From Candidatus Cloacimonadota bacterium (lineage in GTDB: Bacteria; Cloacimonadota; Cloacimonadia; JGIOTU-2), in assembly GCA_014384665.1 (NCBI GenBank), contig JACNFI010000041.1, positions 1-32,967 on the forward strand: a stretch of DNA of 32,967 nucleotides, read 5' to 3'. Shown here in pieces: positions 14,974 to 22,526 of the stretch. How positions within the stretch are numbered: position 1 is the stretch's first letter; every line of letters begins with the position of its first letter. Below the pieces are notes generated by a model, which saw nothing but the letters and a program-made list of their open reading frames with translations, made no database searches and had not been told where the DNA came from. The position numbers and the translations under genes were made by a program.

Positions 14974-16392
14974 ATGTTATCAAAAAAAGTAAAATTACAT
15001 GAATTAAGCGAGCAGGAGAAGGTTCTTACTCCTACTTATGGTTCCAGAGAATTAGAAACGGCAGTGCCGAAATATGAAATGCCCGAAAACGAAATGCTTC
15101 CCAAGACTGCCTATAATATTATTCATGATGAATTGATGCTTGACGGTAATGCAAGGCTCAACCTGGCTACATTTGTTACTACCTGGATGGAGCCTGAAGC
15201 CAGACAATTAATGGCTGAGACATTTGATAAAAATATGATTGATAAGGACGAATATCCACAAACTGCAGAAATTGAAATGCGTTGTGTGAATATGCTTTCT
15301 CGATTATGGAACTCTCCTGACCATGAAGAAGCCACTGGTTGCTCTACAATCGGTTCCAGTGAAGCAGCTATGCTAGGCGGAATGGCATTGAAGTGGAAAT
15401 GGCGGGAGAGAATGAAAGCAAAGGGTAAATTAACAGACAAACCCAATTTGGTGATGAGTATTGGTGTCCAGGTTTGCTGGGAAAAATTTGTAAAATACTG
15501 GGATATTGAACCGAGGTATGTCCCGATGGACAAGGGATGTTATCTACTTGATCCAGAAAAAGCCCTTGAATTATGCGACGAAAATACCATCGGTATTGTA
15601 GGTATTATGGGAATAACATACACGGGTCAATACGAAGATATCAAAGCACTCAACAACGCTCTTGAGAAATACAATGCAGAAACAGGTTATGAAATTCCGA
15701 TTCATGTTGATGCTGCAAGTGGTGGATTTATTGCTCCTTTCATTCAAAAAGACATTGTATGGGATTTTCGTTTGAAATGGGTAAAATCCATTAATGCTTC
15801 TGGACATAAGTATGGTTTAGTTTATCCTGGTGTGGGATGGATTGTTTGGCGTGATAAGGATGAATTACCTGAAGAGCTTATTTTCTATGTAGAGTATTTA
15901 GGTGGTAAGATGCCTACATTTGCTATTAATTTCTCTCGTCCAGGCAACCAAATTGTGGCTCAATATTATAACTTTCTCCGCTTAGGAAAAGAGGGCTATA
16001 GAAAAATCCAGCAAACTTGTAAAGAAGTTGCGCTCTATCTATCTGGAGAAATTGCAAAAATGGGACCTTTTAAATTGATTTCTAATGGAAGCGACATTCC
16101 TGTATTTTGTTGGACATTGAAAGAACCACAGAAGAACTGGACACTTTATGATATGGCTGAACGATTACGAGACAGAGGTTGGCTTGTCCCCGCATATCCA
16201 ATGCCTGATAATATTAGTGATATGGTGGTGGAAAGAGTGGTTGTTAAAGAAGGCTTTAGCCATGATATGGCAGACCTATTGTTAAAAGATATGAGACGAC
16301 ATCTTGAATATTTTAATTCACTTACAACACAAACTCAGTCAGCAATCGCAGTTTCTCAAGACAAAAAAATAAATGTTCACTTTCATCACTAA
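14974..16392 (+). CDS. gadB: Glutamate decarboxylase
   Basis: This PLP enzyme converts L-glutamate to GABA and CO2, using a proton. The 472-residue length is typical. Visible motifs are the substrate-binding TFVTTWMEPEA, GCSTIGSSEAAMLGG, the cofactor aspartate in HVDAASGGFIAPF, and the Schiff-base lysine in NASGHKYGLVYPG (about residue 279). Two adjacent ATGs exist (14971, 14974); AGGAG at 14964-14968 fits the second better. The C terminus ends NVHFHH; in E. coli GadB a histidine in the last residues closes the active site at neutral pH, so a similar pH switch is plausible but inferred. It forms an operon with gadC for acid resistance or GABA production. Confidence 0.95.
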   Translation: MLSKKVKLHELSEQEKVLTPTYGSRELETAVPKYEMPENEMLPKTAYNIIHDELMLDGNARLNLATFVTTWMEPEARQLMAETFDKNMIDKDEYPQTAEIEMRCVNMLSRLWNSPDHEEATGCSTIGSSEAAMLGGMALKWKWRERMKAKGKLTDKPNLVMSIGVQVCWEKFVKYWDIEPRYVPMDKGCYLLDPEKALELCDENTIGIVGIMGITYTGQYEDIKALNNALEKYNAETGYEIPIHVDAASGGFIAPFIQKDIVWDFRLKWVKSINASGHKYGLVYPGVGWIVWRDKDELPEELIFYVEYLGGKMPTFAINFSRPGNQIVAQYYNFLRLGKEGYRKIQQTCKEVALYLSGEIAKMGPFKLISNGSDIPVFCWTLKEPQKNWTLYDMAERLRDRGWLVPAYPMPDNISDMVVERVVVKEGFSHDMADLLLKDMRRHLEYFNSLTTQTQSAIAVSQDKKINVHFHH

Positions 16393-16414
16393 TAAATATA
16401 ATCACGAATTATTT

Positions 16415-16577
16415 AGTGTCTGTCCGTAAAATCAGATCCTTGCGAATGGTCCCCAATTTAATTGGGGATGGGCCTTCGCAATGGTTGATTCGCTCTACAA
16501 AACCATTCCGAATCCCCAATTGAATTGGGGATCCAACCATTCAGAAGGTCTAAAAAATGAGTTTACGGACAGATACT
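16415..16577. repeat. MITE-like element with AGTGTCTGTCCGTAAA ends
   Basis: Inverted ends at 16415-16430 and 16562-16577 match at 15 of 16 bases. ATTT on both sides (16411-16414, 16578-16581) could be a 4-bp target duplication. The interior has two copies of the TCCCCAATT(T/G)AATTGGGGA palindrome (16450-16468, 16512-16532) and CCTTCGCAATGG / TTGCGAATGG text. A partial relative is seen at 21268-21355. It lies just downstream of gadB. Confidence 0.65.
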
Positions 16578-16695
16578 ATTTAGAATTATATATAATAATC
16601 TATTAACAGTCGATTAGAGTTATAATGACCATAGAATAAAAATGATTTGTAACAAATATTAAAAATTTATAAAATAAAAAAAAATAAAAAAAAAC

Positions 16696-16724
16696 TTGAC
16701 ATAAAAAATATAAGAAAATTAAAT
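16696..16724 (+). promoter_or_regulatory. Candidate sigma-70 promoter
   Basis: TTGACA (16696-16701), a 17-nt spacer, then TTAAAT (16719-16724). It would start transcription about 10 nt before the first double-hairpin block, which then forms a ~65-nt leader or small RNA ending in a U run. A second TTGACA at 16826-16831 lies nearer the Ntn-hydrolase gene, but its -10 is poor. Stretches 16582-16695 and 16797-16950 show no gene. Confidence 0.4.
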
Positions 16725-16734
16725 AGGTTTCTCA

Positions 16735-16796
16735 TAATTCCCTCCTTTATCCCGATGTTATCGGGATACAGCCGCCTCCCCGGCGGCTTTTTTTTT
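16735..16796 (+). terminator. Double-hairpin block with terminator, left copy
   Basis: Hairpin 1 is ATCCCGA/TCGGGAT (16749-16755/16761-16767). Hairpin 2 is GCCGCC-TCCCC-GGCGGC (16771-16787), followed by nine T, a strong rho-independent terminator on the plus strand. The block recurs almost identically at 18538-18598; the two bracket the Ntn-hydrolase/small ORF/Doc genes. Confidence 0.85.
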
Positions 16797-16950
16797 CCAT
16801 ATCATATATTTATTGGCTAAAAAACTTGACAAATAATTAAATTTTAAAGTTAAGTATAAATAAAAATAGAAAATTTTTATTATATTTTTAAAAAGTTTAA
16901 TAATAAATGAACACATTTTTATAATCTGTAATAAATATAAGAGAGGATAA

Positions 16951-17736
16951 ATGACATTAGTTATATCAGTAAGAGTACCAGATGGTATTGCAATTGGAGC
17001 TGATAGTTTATCAACAACTCACTCTAATTTGAGATTTAAAGGTAACATAGAGACCAAATGCCCAAAATGTGGTAAGAGAATTTTGCTTAAAGACCTACCA
17101 GGACCTCCGATTCGTATTCCTGTAGCTAATTTTCCCACTGCACAAAAGTTATTCCCTATAAGAGAAAATTTCGGAGTTGGTTTTTACGGTATGTCTATAA
17201 TCAATGGTATAACAATATATAACCATATTAAAAGTAATAACAAGAAGTGGGAAAATTTTACAGAGGTATCTCAACTTGCAGATGCTTTAGGAAAATATTT
17301 TCATAATGAATTAAAAAAACAAATCAAGGATATTGAAAAAGCACCTGATAGTTTTATCCCATTAGGGTTTCAACTCGTGGGATTTGATGAGGAATCAAAG
17401 CCCTGGGGACAAACGGTTACTGTTTACCTAGGTAAGAATATTAAAACTGAAGTAAAAGATAAGATTGGATGCAGTTTTGGGGGAGAAGGTTATGTAGTTA
17501 AAAAACTCTGGGAGTTAAGAAAAGAAATGGGTAAAGGAGCACTATATGCAAGCTTTTCTTTGCAAGATGCTGTAGAATATATCGACTTTTTGATAGGAAC
17601 AACAGCAAAATTTCAGAAATTTGCAAATATGATTCCAACGGTGAGTGAACCTGTTGACATAGCAGTGATAACAGGATATAGTGGTTTTAAGTGGATAAAA
17701 AGTAAAGGATATATAAAAATACTTGAAAAGAATTAA
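16951..17736 (+). CDS. Proteasome-like Ntn hydrolase with zinc-finger-like insertion
   Basis: The protein begins M-T-L-V-I-S-V-R-V-P-D-G-I-A-I-G-A-D-S, the proteasome beta/HslV start: Thr2 would be the nucleophile after Met removal, and Asp follows at mature position 17, as in proteasome subunits. An insertion with CPKCGKR (about residues 37-43; one CxxC pair) precedes 'TAQKLFPI..NFGVGFYG', which looks like the strand carrying the catalytic lysine. 'CSFGGEGYVVKKLWEL' resembles the region of the conserved Ser129. At 261 residues it is longer than HslV (~175). It has no signal peptide. It starts with GAGAGGA upstream, and the next gene follows 15 nt later. The fold call is fairly secure from the N terminus; proteolytic activity and target are unknown. 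No HslU-type ATPase partner is nearby. Confidence 0.65.
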   Translation: MTLVISVRVPDGIAIGADSLSTTHSNLRFKGNIETKCPKCGKRILLKDLPGPPIRIPVANFPTAQKLFPIRENFGVGFYGMSIINGITIYNHIKSNNKKWENFTEVSQLADALGKYFHNELKKQIKDIEKAPDSFIPLGFQLVGFDEESKPWGQTVTVYLGKNIKTEVKDKIGCSFGGEGYVVKKLWELRKEMGKGALYASFSLQDAVEYIDFLIGTTAKFQKFANMIPTVSEPVDIAVITGYSGFKWIKSKGYIKILEKN

Positions 17737-17751
17737 AGAGAGGAAATTATC

Positions 17752-17973
17752 ATGAATATAAATCGGGATATAATCAAAACTGAACCTTATAGTGAATCAG
17801 GAAAAGAAATTTTTCCGGTAGTACATATTTACTATGAAATTTCTCCACCATCCATTTCCAATCCACAATTTAATTTATCCAATACAACAGATATAATTGA
17901 TGACACAGCTTACTTTGTGAGTCCTCAAGTAGACAGATTTTCAAAAGCGTGGCAAAAACTAGCAAAAAGGTAA
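17752..17973 (+). CDS. Small protein of unknown function upstream of doc
   Basis: A 73-residue protein with a GAGAGGAAA ribosome-binding site. The N-terminal half is mixed (KTEPYSESGKEIFPVVHIYYEISPP split across about residues 10-33). The C terminus is basic ('VDRFSKAWQKLAKR'). It is not a recognisable Phd/AbrB antitoxin and I see no [ST]xxxE[GN] Fic-inhibition motif. Its end overlaps the doc-like frame by 25 nt and it follows the Ntn-hydrolase gene by 15 nt, so all three are probably one operon. By position it is the antitoxin candidate; that is inference only. Confidence 0.55.
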   Translation: MNINRDIIKTEPYSESGKEIFPVVHIYYEISPPSISNPQFNLSNTTDIIDDTAYFVSPQVDRFSKAWQKLAKR

Positions 17974-18383
17974 TAAAATATCTCTCAAGAAACGATATTC
18001 TTGAGTTGAATTTCCAATTTGTAAATTATTATGGTGGTATTTATTTCAAAGGTGATTTAAATATAGCTAATGAAAATTCACTAAGCTATCTTTTACATTC
18101 TGTAGATGCTTCATATTTTGGCAAAAAGCTTCATCATTCTTTATTTGAAAAAGCAAGTGCTTACGCTTATTATATTATTAAAGATCACATATTTCACGAT
18201 GGTAATAAGAGAACCGGTATGGCCTCTACAATATTGTTTTTAGAAAAGAATGACTATATTCTTATTCCTGAAATTTCACAAGATGACATAGTTAATTTAG
18301 CTATTAGTATTGAAGATGAAAAAACATCGAAATCAGCACTCGGACTTTGGTTTAAAAGTAATACACAGTTAATCACAAAATAG
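17949..18383 (+). CDS. doc: Doc-type Fic-domain toxin
   Basis: A 144-residue protein with the Doc/Fic active-site motif H-I-F-H-D-G-N-K-R-T-G (about residues 84-94) and the upstream 'LFEKASAYAYYIIKDH' helix of death-on-curing proteins. The N terminus 'YLSRNDILELNFQFVNYYGG' matches the usual Doc beginning. Classic Doc phosphorylates EF-Tu, while related Fic enzymes AMPylate; which applies here cannot be told. The GTG at 17949 is the only ordinary start before the conserved region, but it lacks a clear ribosome-binding site and overlaps the preceding gene by 25 nt. Translation is therefore probably coupled. A strong terminator follows at 18574-18598. Confidence 0.82.
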   Translation: MAKTSKKVIKYLSRNDILELNFQFVNYYGGIYFKGDLNIANENSLSYLLHSVDASYFGKKLHHSLFEKASAYAYYIIKDHIFHDGNKRTGMASTILFLEKNDYILIPEISQDDIVNLAISIEDEKTSKSALGLWFKSNTQLITK

Positions 18384-18537
18384 TAAATTAGTGGTTTTTA
18401 TACTACATTCTTTCGAATAATTACTAATATTTATCTTCTTCATTCCCAACATTTTGCTTGCGCCTTATAAGATTTTTACAAGTGGAAATAGGATAAAGAG
18501 AGAATGTGTACAATTTATATATTAATTATGTATCTTC

Positions 18538-18598
18538 TAATTCCCTCCTTTATCCCGATGTTATCGGGATACAGCCGCCTCCCCGGCGGCTTTTTTTT
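18538..18598 (+). terminator. Double-hairpin block with terminator, right copy
   Basis: This is the same block as 16735-16796: hairpin ATCCCGA/TCGGGAT, then GCCGCC-TCCCC-GGCGGC (18574-18590) with eight T. It ends doc transcription; comEC converges on it, with its stop 6 nt beyond. The stretch 18384-18537 shows nothing else. Confidence 0.85.
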
Positions 18599-18604
18599 AT
18601 GCCA

Positions 18605-20974
18605 TTAAATATCAGTAATAAAGATTTCTTTTTCTGACAGTATAGTTTTAATCTTTAAATCCTCACCATCAGAAGAGAAAATAATTGCACCATCTTCATC
18701 TGTGCGAAAAAATCTGACATTATGTTTATGCAATCTATCTAAAGTCTTATCACTTGGCAAACCATAGCGGTTAAATTTTCCAACAGAAATAGCACCGAAT
18801 TCCGGAGAAGTTAATTCTAAAAATTTATTTGTAGAAGAAGTATTACTACCATGATGACAGACTTTCAAAACATCAATGTCCAATCCTGCACTATATTTTT
18901 CACAAAGCCAGTTTTCAACCTCTTTCTCGGCGTCACCGGTAAGAATAAAAGAAAAATCTTTATATTCACATTTCAGTACTATAGAATAGTTATTAATATT
19001 TTTGGTGGAAAATTCTGAATATGGAAAAAGTAATTTGATTTTCATCTGTGAAAATTCATCAAAGGCAAGTGATGTATCCGCATAAATAACTTCAATATTT
19101 TTTGCTTCAATTTTTCTGCATAGATTATAGTAGAGTGAAGAATTATATTCACATTCTGGCATCAAGATAGATTTAATTTTAATTTTATCTAAAAGATAAC
19201 CTGCCCCTCCAATATGGTCTGCATGAGGATGAGTAAGAACGAGTAAATCAAGCTTTCTCACCTGTTTGCTTTGCAAGAAAGGTAAAACAACTTTTTCACC
19301 AAAATCAATCTTATTAGTCTTATTTCCAGTATCAATCAAAATGTTTTTTTTTGAAGGTGTTTTAAGAAAAATTGCATCTCCAGTTTGAACATCCAGAATT
19401 GTGAGTTCTACTCGAGGTGAGTATAAAAATGCTGGAAGGAATATTAAACCAAAGATAAGGAATGTAGATGTCAAAATGTAAACAAATTTTCTGGATATCC
19501 TGTTTTTCTCTTTCCATATTAGAATTAGAAGAACAAAAATTATGAATACAAAAATCACCTGCCAAATTTCAACATTTAGAAAGTCAAAAAGTAAAATCCT
19601 TTTATAACTTACAAAATTAGAAATTGAAAAAAGTAAATTTAAAAGAAGTCTATTTGCCGCAATATAATAAACATTTATGCTTGCAAGAGGAAAGAAGATG
19701 GCAAGAATAGACAGAGGTAAAATAATGGAAATAATAGGAATGGCTATCACATTTGCAATTATTCCACCAAAAGCAATTTTATGAAAGTAATATACAGTTA
19801 GGGGAGCAAGCACTAATTGTACAACAAAGCTTATCATCATCAGATTTAAAAGCCAATAAGCAGGTTTATATTTTTCATAAAGACCATAAATTACTCTGGA
19901 GAAGATTGGGTAGATAACCAATATTGCAAAAACTGAGAGAAATGAGAATTGAAATCCCACACTGAAGATCTGCTGAGGATTTATCAGTAAAATTATAAAT
20001 CCTGCTGCAAATAGGATGTTAACATTTTCTGTTTTCCGTTGTAAGATTTTGGAAAATAAAAGAAGGCTTATCATAATCACAGCACGTTGAACTGAAGGTG
20101 CAGAATGTGAAAGTAAAACATAATATAAAAGAGCAAGAATAGTTAAGATGCGAGCTAAGTTTCGTTTTCGTATTATTACTTGCAAAATTGTAAGAAGGAT
20201 TAAAGCAATCACCCCCGTGTGCAGTCCGCTGACTGCTAAGATATGACTCAAACCAGAATTAGCAAAATCTTCTTTGATGTTTTTATCCAGAGCATCCTTC
20301 TCTCCTAATAGAATTGCTTTGATAAATCCTGCATATTTTTGTGAAAAGAGATTGTCAATTCGGTTTCTTAACCATTTTCGAGGACCAATTACAAGAATTG
20401 AATAGAGATTTTTGGTTTGATTTTCAATTGTAATAGAATTTGAATATATAAAAGCTGTGGCATATATACCTTTATTTTCCAGATATTCTTTGTAGTTGAA
20501 ACTGTAAGGATTGTTATTTTTATATGGCTTTTGAATACTCGCATAAATGCTGATTCTGTCACCATAATTGGCATAAGATTTCCCATTAACTCGGACAAGG
20601 ATTTTGCCACAAATTTCAGTTTCTTCAATTTTTTGAATGGATAATACAAATCTTGTTTTACCTGAATGGTATATCGGCTCCTCATCAATAAAGCCTGATA
20701 TATTTAACTTCTCATTACCCAATTTGTTAATTATCTTTGAGATATGATTTGTTGGATGGTTTGATGATATTGAAAACCGAAACGCTCCAAATAAAATAAG
20801 CAGAAAAAATAAAATATAAGTTGGCTTGACTTTGCTAAAAAGAAGGAATAAAAGGCTACAAATAAACAAAGCCAAATACCACATAAAAGAAATATAAATA
20901 TTTTCAGAAAAAACTATACCTATTGTAAAAAAGAATGTAATCGGAATAAAAGGTTTATTTGAGATTTTCTCCAT
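18605..20974 (-). CDS. comEC: DNA internalisation/competence protein ComEC
   Basis: ComEC forms the inner-membrane channel for single-stranded DNA uptake in transformation. The 789-residue length and domain order are typical: N-terminal spans, a DUF4131/OB-like region (about 90-190, with ISGFIDEEP), and the multi-span Competence core with LSHILAVSGLHTGV and SAPSVQRAVIM. A C-terminal metallo-beta-lactamase-like domain follows from about residue 520, with DVQTGDAIFLKT, LTHPHADHIGGAG, FILTGDAEKEVE and VCHHGSNTSS. All metal-ligand histidine motifs appear intact. No comEA, comFC or pilus gene is in the window. MITE copy 3 starts just upstream of the start codon (13 bp away), so the promoter must lie in or beyond that insertion. 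Confidence 0.93.
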   Translation of the reverse strand: MEKISNKPFIPITFFFTIGIVFSENIYISFMWYLALFICSLLFLLFSKVKPTYILFFLLILFGAFRFSISSNHPTNHISKIINKLGNEKLNISGFIDEEPIYHSGKTRFVLSIQKIEETEICGKILVRVNGKSYANYGDRISIYASIQKPYKNNNPYSFNYKEYLENKGIYATAFIYSNSITIENQTKNLYSILVIGPRKWLRNRIDNLFSQKYAGFIKAILLGEKDALDKNIKEDFANSGLSHILAVSGLHTGVIALILLTILQVIIRKRNLARILTILALLYYVLLSHSAPSVQRAVIMISLLLFSKILQRKTENVNILFAAGFIILLINPQQIFSVGFQFSFLSVFAILVIYPIFSRVIYGLYEKYKPAYWLLNLMMISFVVQLVLAPLTVYYFHKIAFGGIIANVIAIPIISIILPLSILAIFFPLASINVYYIAANRLLLNLLFSISNFVSYKRILLFDFLNVEIWQVIFVFIIFVLLILIWKEKNRISRKFVYILTSTFLIFGLIFLPAFLYSPRVELTILDVQTGDAIFLKTPSKKNILIDTGNKTNKIDFGEKVVLPFLQSKQVRKLDLLVLTHPHADHIGGAGYLLDKIKIKSILMPECEYNSSLYYNLCRKIEAKNIEVIYADTSLAFDEFSQMKIKLLFPYSEFSTKNINNYSIVLKCEYKDFSFILTGDAEKEVENWLCEKYSAGLDIDVLKVCHHGSNTSSTNKFLELTSPEFGAISVGKFNRYGLPSDKTLDRLHKHNVRFFRTDEDGAIIFSSDGEDLKIKTILSEKEIFITDI

Positions 20975-20987
20975 TATTATATTTAGT

Positions 20988-21210
20988 ATGAGTTCTGCAA
21001 AATGAGTAATTTCACTTTATTTCTGGCTATGGCTTGCTTCGTCAAGACAAGTGTCATTCCCGTGAAAACGGGAATCCATTCCTTACAACCTGTCTTTTAC
21101 TGCGTCTTCACTCTATATGGATTCCCGATACCCAATCAAGTTGGGCACGGTCGGGAATGACATCTGTGAGAGTTTGGAATGACATGAAAATGCAATTTTG
21201 CAGAACCCAT
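20988..21210. mobile_element. MITE-like element, copy 3
   Basis: Ends ATGAGTTCTGCAAAAT (20988-21003) and its complement (21195-21210) match at 15 of 16 bases. A perfect 9-bp target duplication ATATTTAGT flanks it (20979-20987, 21211-21219). It is 223 bp with no transposase. The interior holds GTCATTCCCGTG.. and GGGAATGAC text; its left end matches the right end of copy 1 reversed (..TTTCTGGCTATGGCTTGC). Confidence 0.9.
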
Positions 21211-21267
21211 ATATTTAGTAAATTAGTAAACTGGTGAACTGGTATATTTGTTGGTTTCCAATTAGTC

Positions 21268-21355
21268 AGTAAAAACTTGCGAATGGTTATAAACCTTCGC
21301 GATTTATCCCGTTGAATCTGTTTGTAATTCAACTGGGATGGTTTTGATTTGCTCT
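21268..21355. repeat. Partial repeat related to the 16.4-kb element
   Basis: It contains GTCAGTAAAA..CTTGCGAATGG and CCTTCGC, resembling 16422-16485. A stem ATCCC-GTTGAAT/ATTCAAC-TGGGAT (21305-21316/21327-21339, one bulged base) follows, then GCTCTA. It lies between MITE copy 3 and the 3' end of dxr and may terminate dxr transcription. Confidence 0.45.
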
Positions 21356-21362
21356 ATTATAA

Positions 21363-22523
21363 TTATATTCGCGTTAATTCGCGTAAATTAGCGGTTGCCA
21401 AAATCTCTTTTTTGACTTTTTTATCAATAGACAAAATCGTTTCAAGGTCAGGATTTGCAATATTGGATTTATTCAAACTTTTCTCAATAATCTTATAAAT
21501 ATCATTGAATTTTATTTTTTCTCTTAAAAAAAGTGATACTGCAGCTTCATTTGAAGCATTAAAGATTGTAGGCATAATCCCACCAGCTTTCCCAACCTGA
21601 TAAGCAATTTTCAAAATCGGAAATTTATCATAATCAACTTTATGAAATGTCAGGTCTGGCAATGATGTTATATCTGTAAATTGAGCTGAGGCTGGAATTC
21701 TTTCAGGATAAGAAAGGGCAAATTGAATCGGAATTTTCATATCTGGATAACTCATCTGTGATAAAATAGACCCATCTATAAATTCAACCATAGAATGTAT
21801 TATGGATTGTGGATGGATAACAACTTCAATCTGTTCATATTTCAAACCGAAGAGATGATGAGCCTCAATTACTTCTAAACCCTTGTTAGCCATTGTAGCA
21901 GAATCAATCGTAATCTTTTTTCCCATTTTCCAGGTGGGATGCTTAAGTGTATCTTTTAGTTTAATTTTATCAAAATCTTCCAATTTCCAATTGTTAAATG
22001 GACCTCCTGAAGCTGTGAGAATTATTTTTCTTATCTGGGATGATAAGGAATTTCCAAGCAAACATTGCATAATAGCACTGTGTTCACTGTCAATTGGTAT
22101 TAATCGGCATTCGTTCTTTTTTGCCATCTTTATAATAATATCCCCAGCCATTACCAAAGATTCCTTATTTGCTAAAGCAATATTGTGCTTACTTCTCAAA
22201 CCAGCAACAGTATATCTTAAACCCGCGGACCCAACAACAGCATTTAGTAGAATGTCATAATTTAGGTTGTTCAAGAGTTCCAATAATTTATCTTCCCCAA
22301 AATAGATTTTTTTATTGGTATTTATTTTAGATTTTAGTTTTTCATTTGTAATAGCTAAATAGGGGATATTTAATTTTTCAGCATACTCAAATAAAATTTT
22401 GTGGTTTTTGTGTGCAGTTGCCAGGGCAATTTCAAATTTATCATAGTGTTTTTTTACTACTTCGATAGTAGATTTACCGATTGAACCTGTTGCTCCTAAA
22501 AGTGCGATTTTCTTTTTTGACAT
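21363..22523 (-). CDS. dxr: 1-deoxy-D-xylulose 5-phosphate reductoisomerase
   Basis: Dxr (IspC) converts DXP to 2-C-methyl-D-erythritol 4-phosphate with NADPH, the committed step of the MEP isoprenoid pathway. The N-terminal NADPH site GATGSIG, the metal-site region LANKESLVMAG, SEHSAIMQ, the substrate loop TASGGPF, and GLEVIEAHHLFG with IHPQSIIHSM..DGS are all visible. At 386 residues it is standard length. The last ~10 residues (ANLRELTRI) come from DNA resembling a dispersed CGCTAATTTACGCG-type repeat. The ATG is 4 nt after the cdsA stop, in the row uppS-cdsA-dxr, a common bacterial arrangement linking isoprenoid, undecaprenyl and phospholipid synthesis. Confidence 0.95.
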   Translation of the reverse strand: MSKKKIALLGATGSIGKSTIEVVKKHYDKFEIALATAHKNHKILFEYAEKLNIPYLAITNEKLKSKINTNKKIYFGEDKLLELLNNLNYDILLNAVVGSAGLRYTVAGLRSKHNIALANKESLVMAGDIIIKMAKKNECRLIPIDSEHSAIMQCLLGNSLSSQIRKIILTASGGPFNNWKLEDFDKIKLKDTLKHPTWKMGKKITIDSATMANKGLEVIEAHHLFGLKYEQIEVVIHPQSIIHSMVEFIDGSILSQMSYPDMKIPIQFALSYPERIPASAQFTDITSLPDLTFHKVDYDKFPILKIAYQVGKAGGIMPTIFNASNEAAVSLFLREKIKFNDIYKIIEKSLNKSNIANPDLETILSIDKKVKKEILATANLRELTRI

Positions 22524-22526
22524 TTA

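Noticed and set aside
15123..15533. 136-codon minus-strand frame inside gadB
   Set aside because: Shadow of gadB; no recognisable domain.
16826..16860. TTGACA at 16826 with TATAAA at 16855 as the promoter of the hydrolase gene
   Set aside because: The spacer is 23 nt, too long for a normal sigma-70 promoter; alternatives at proper spacing are poor matches.
17752..17973. Small ORF as a Phd-type antitoxin because it is 73 residues and precedes doc
   Set aside because: The sequence lacks the Phd/YefM pattern; only position supports antitoxin function, so it is kept as unknown.
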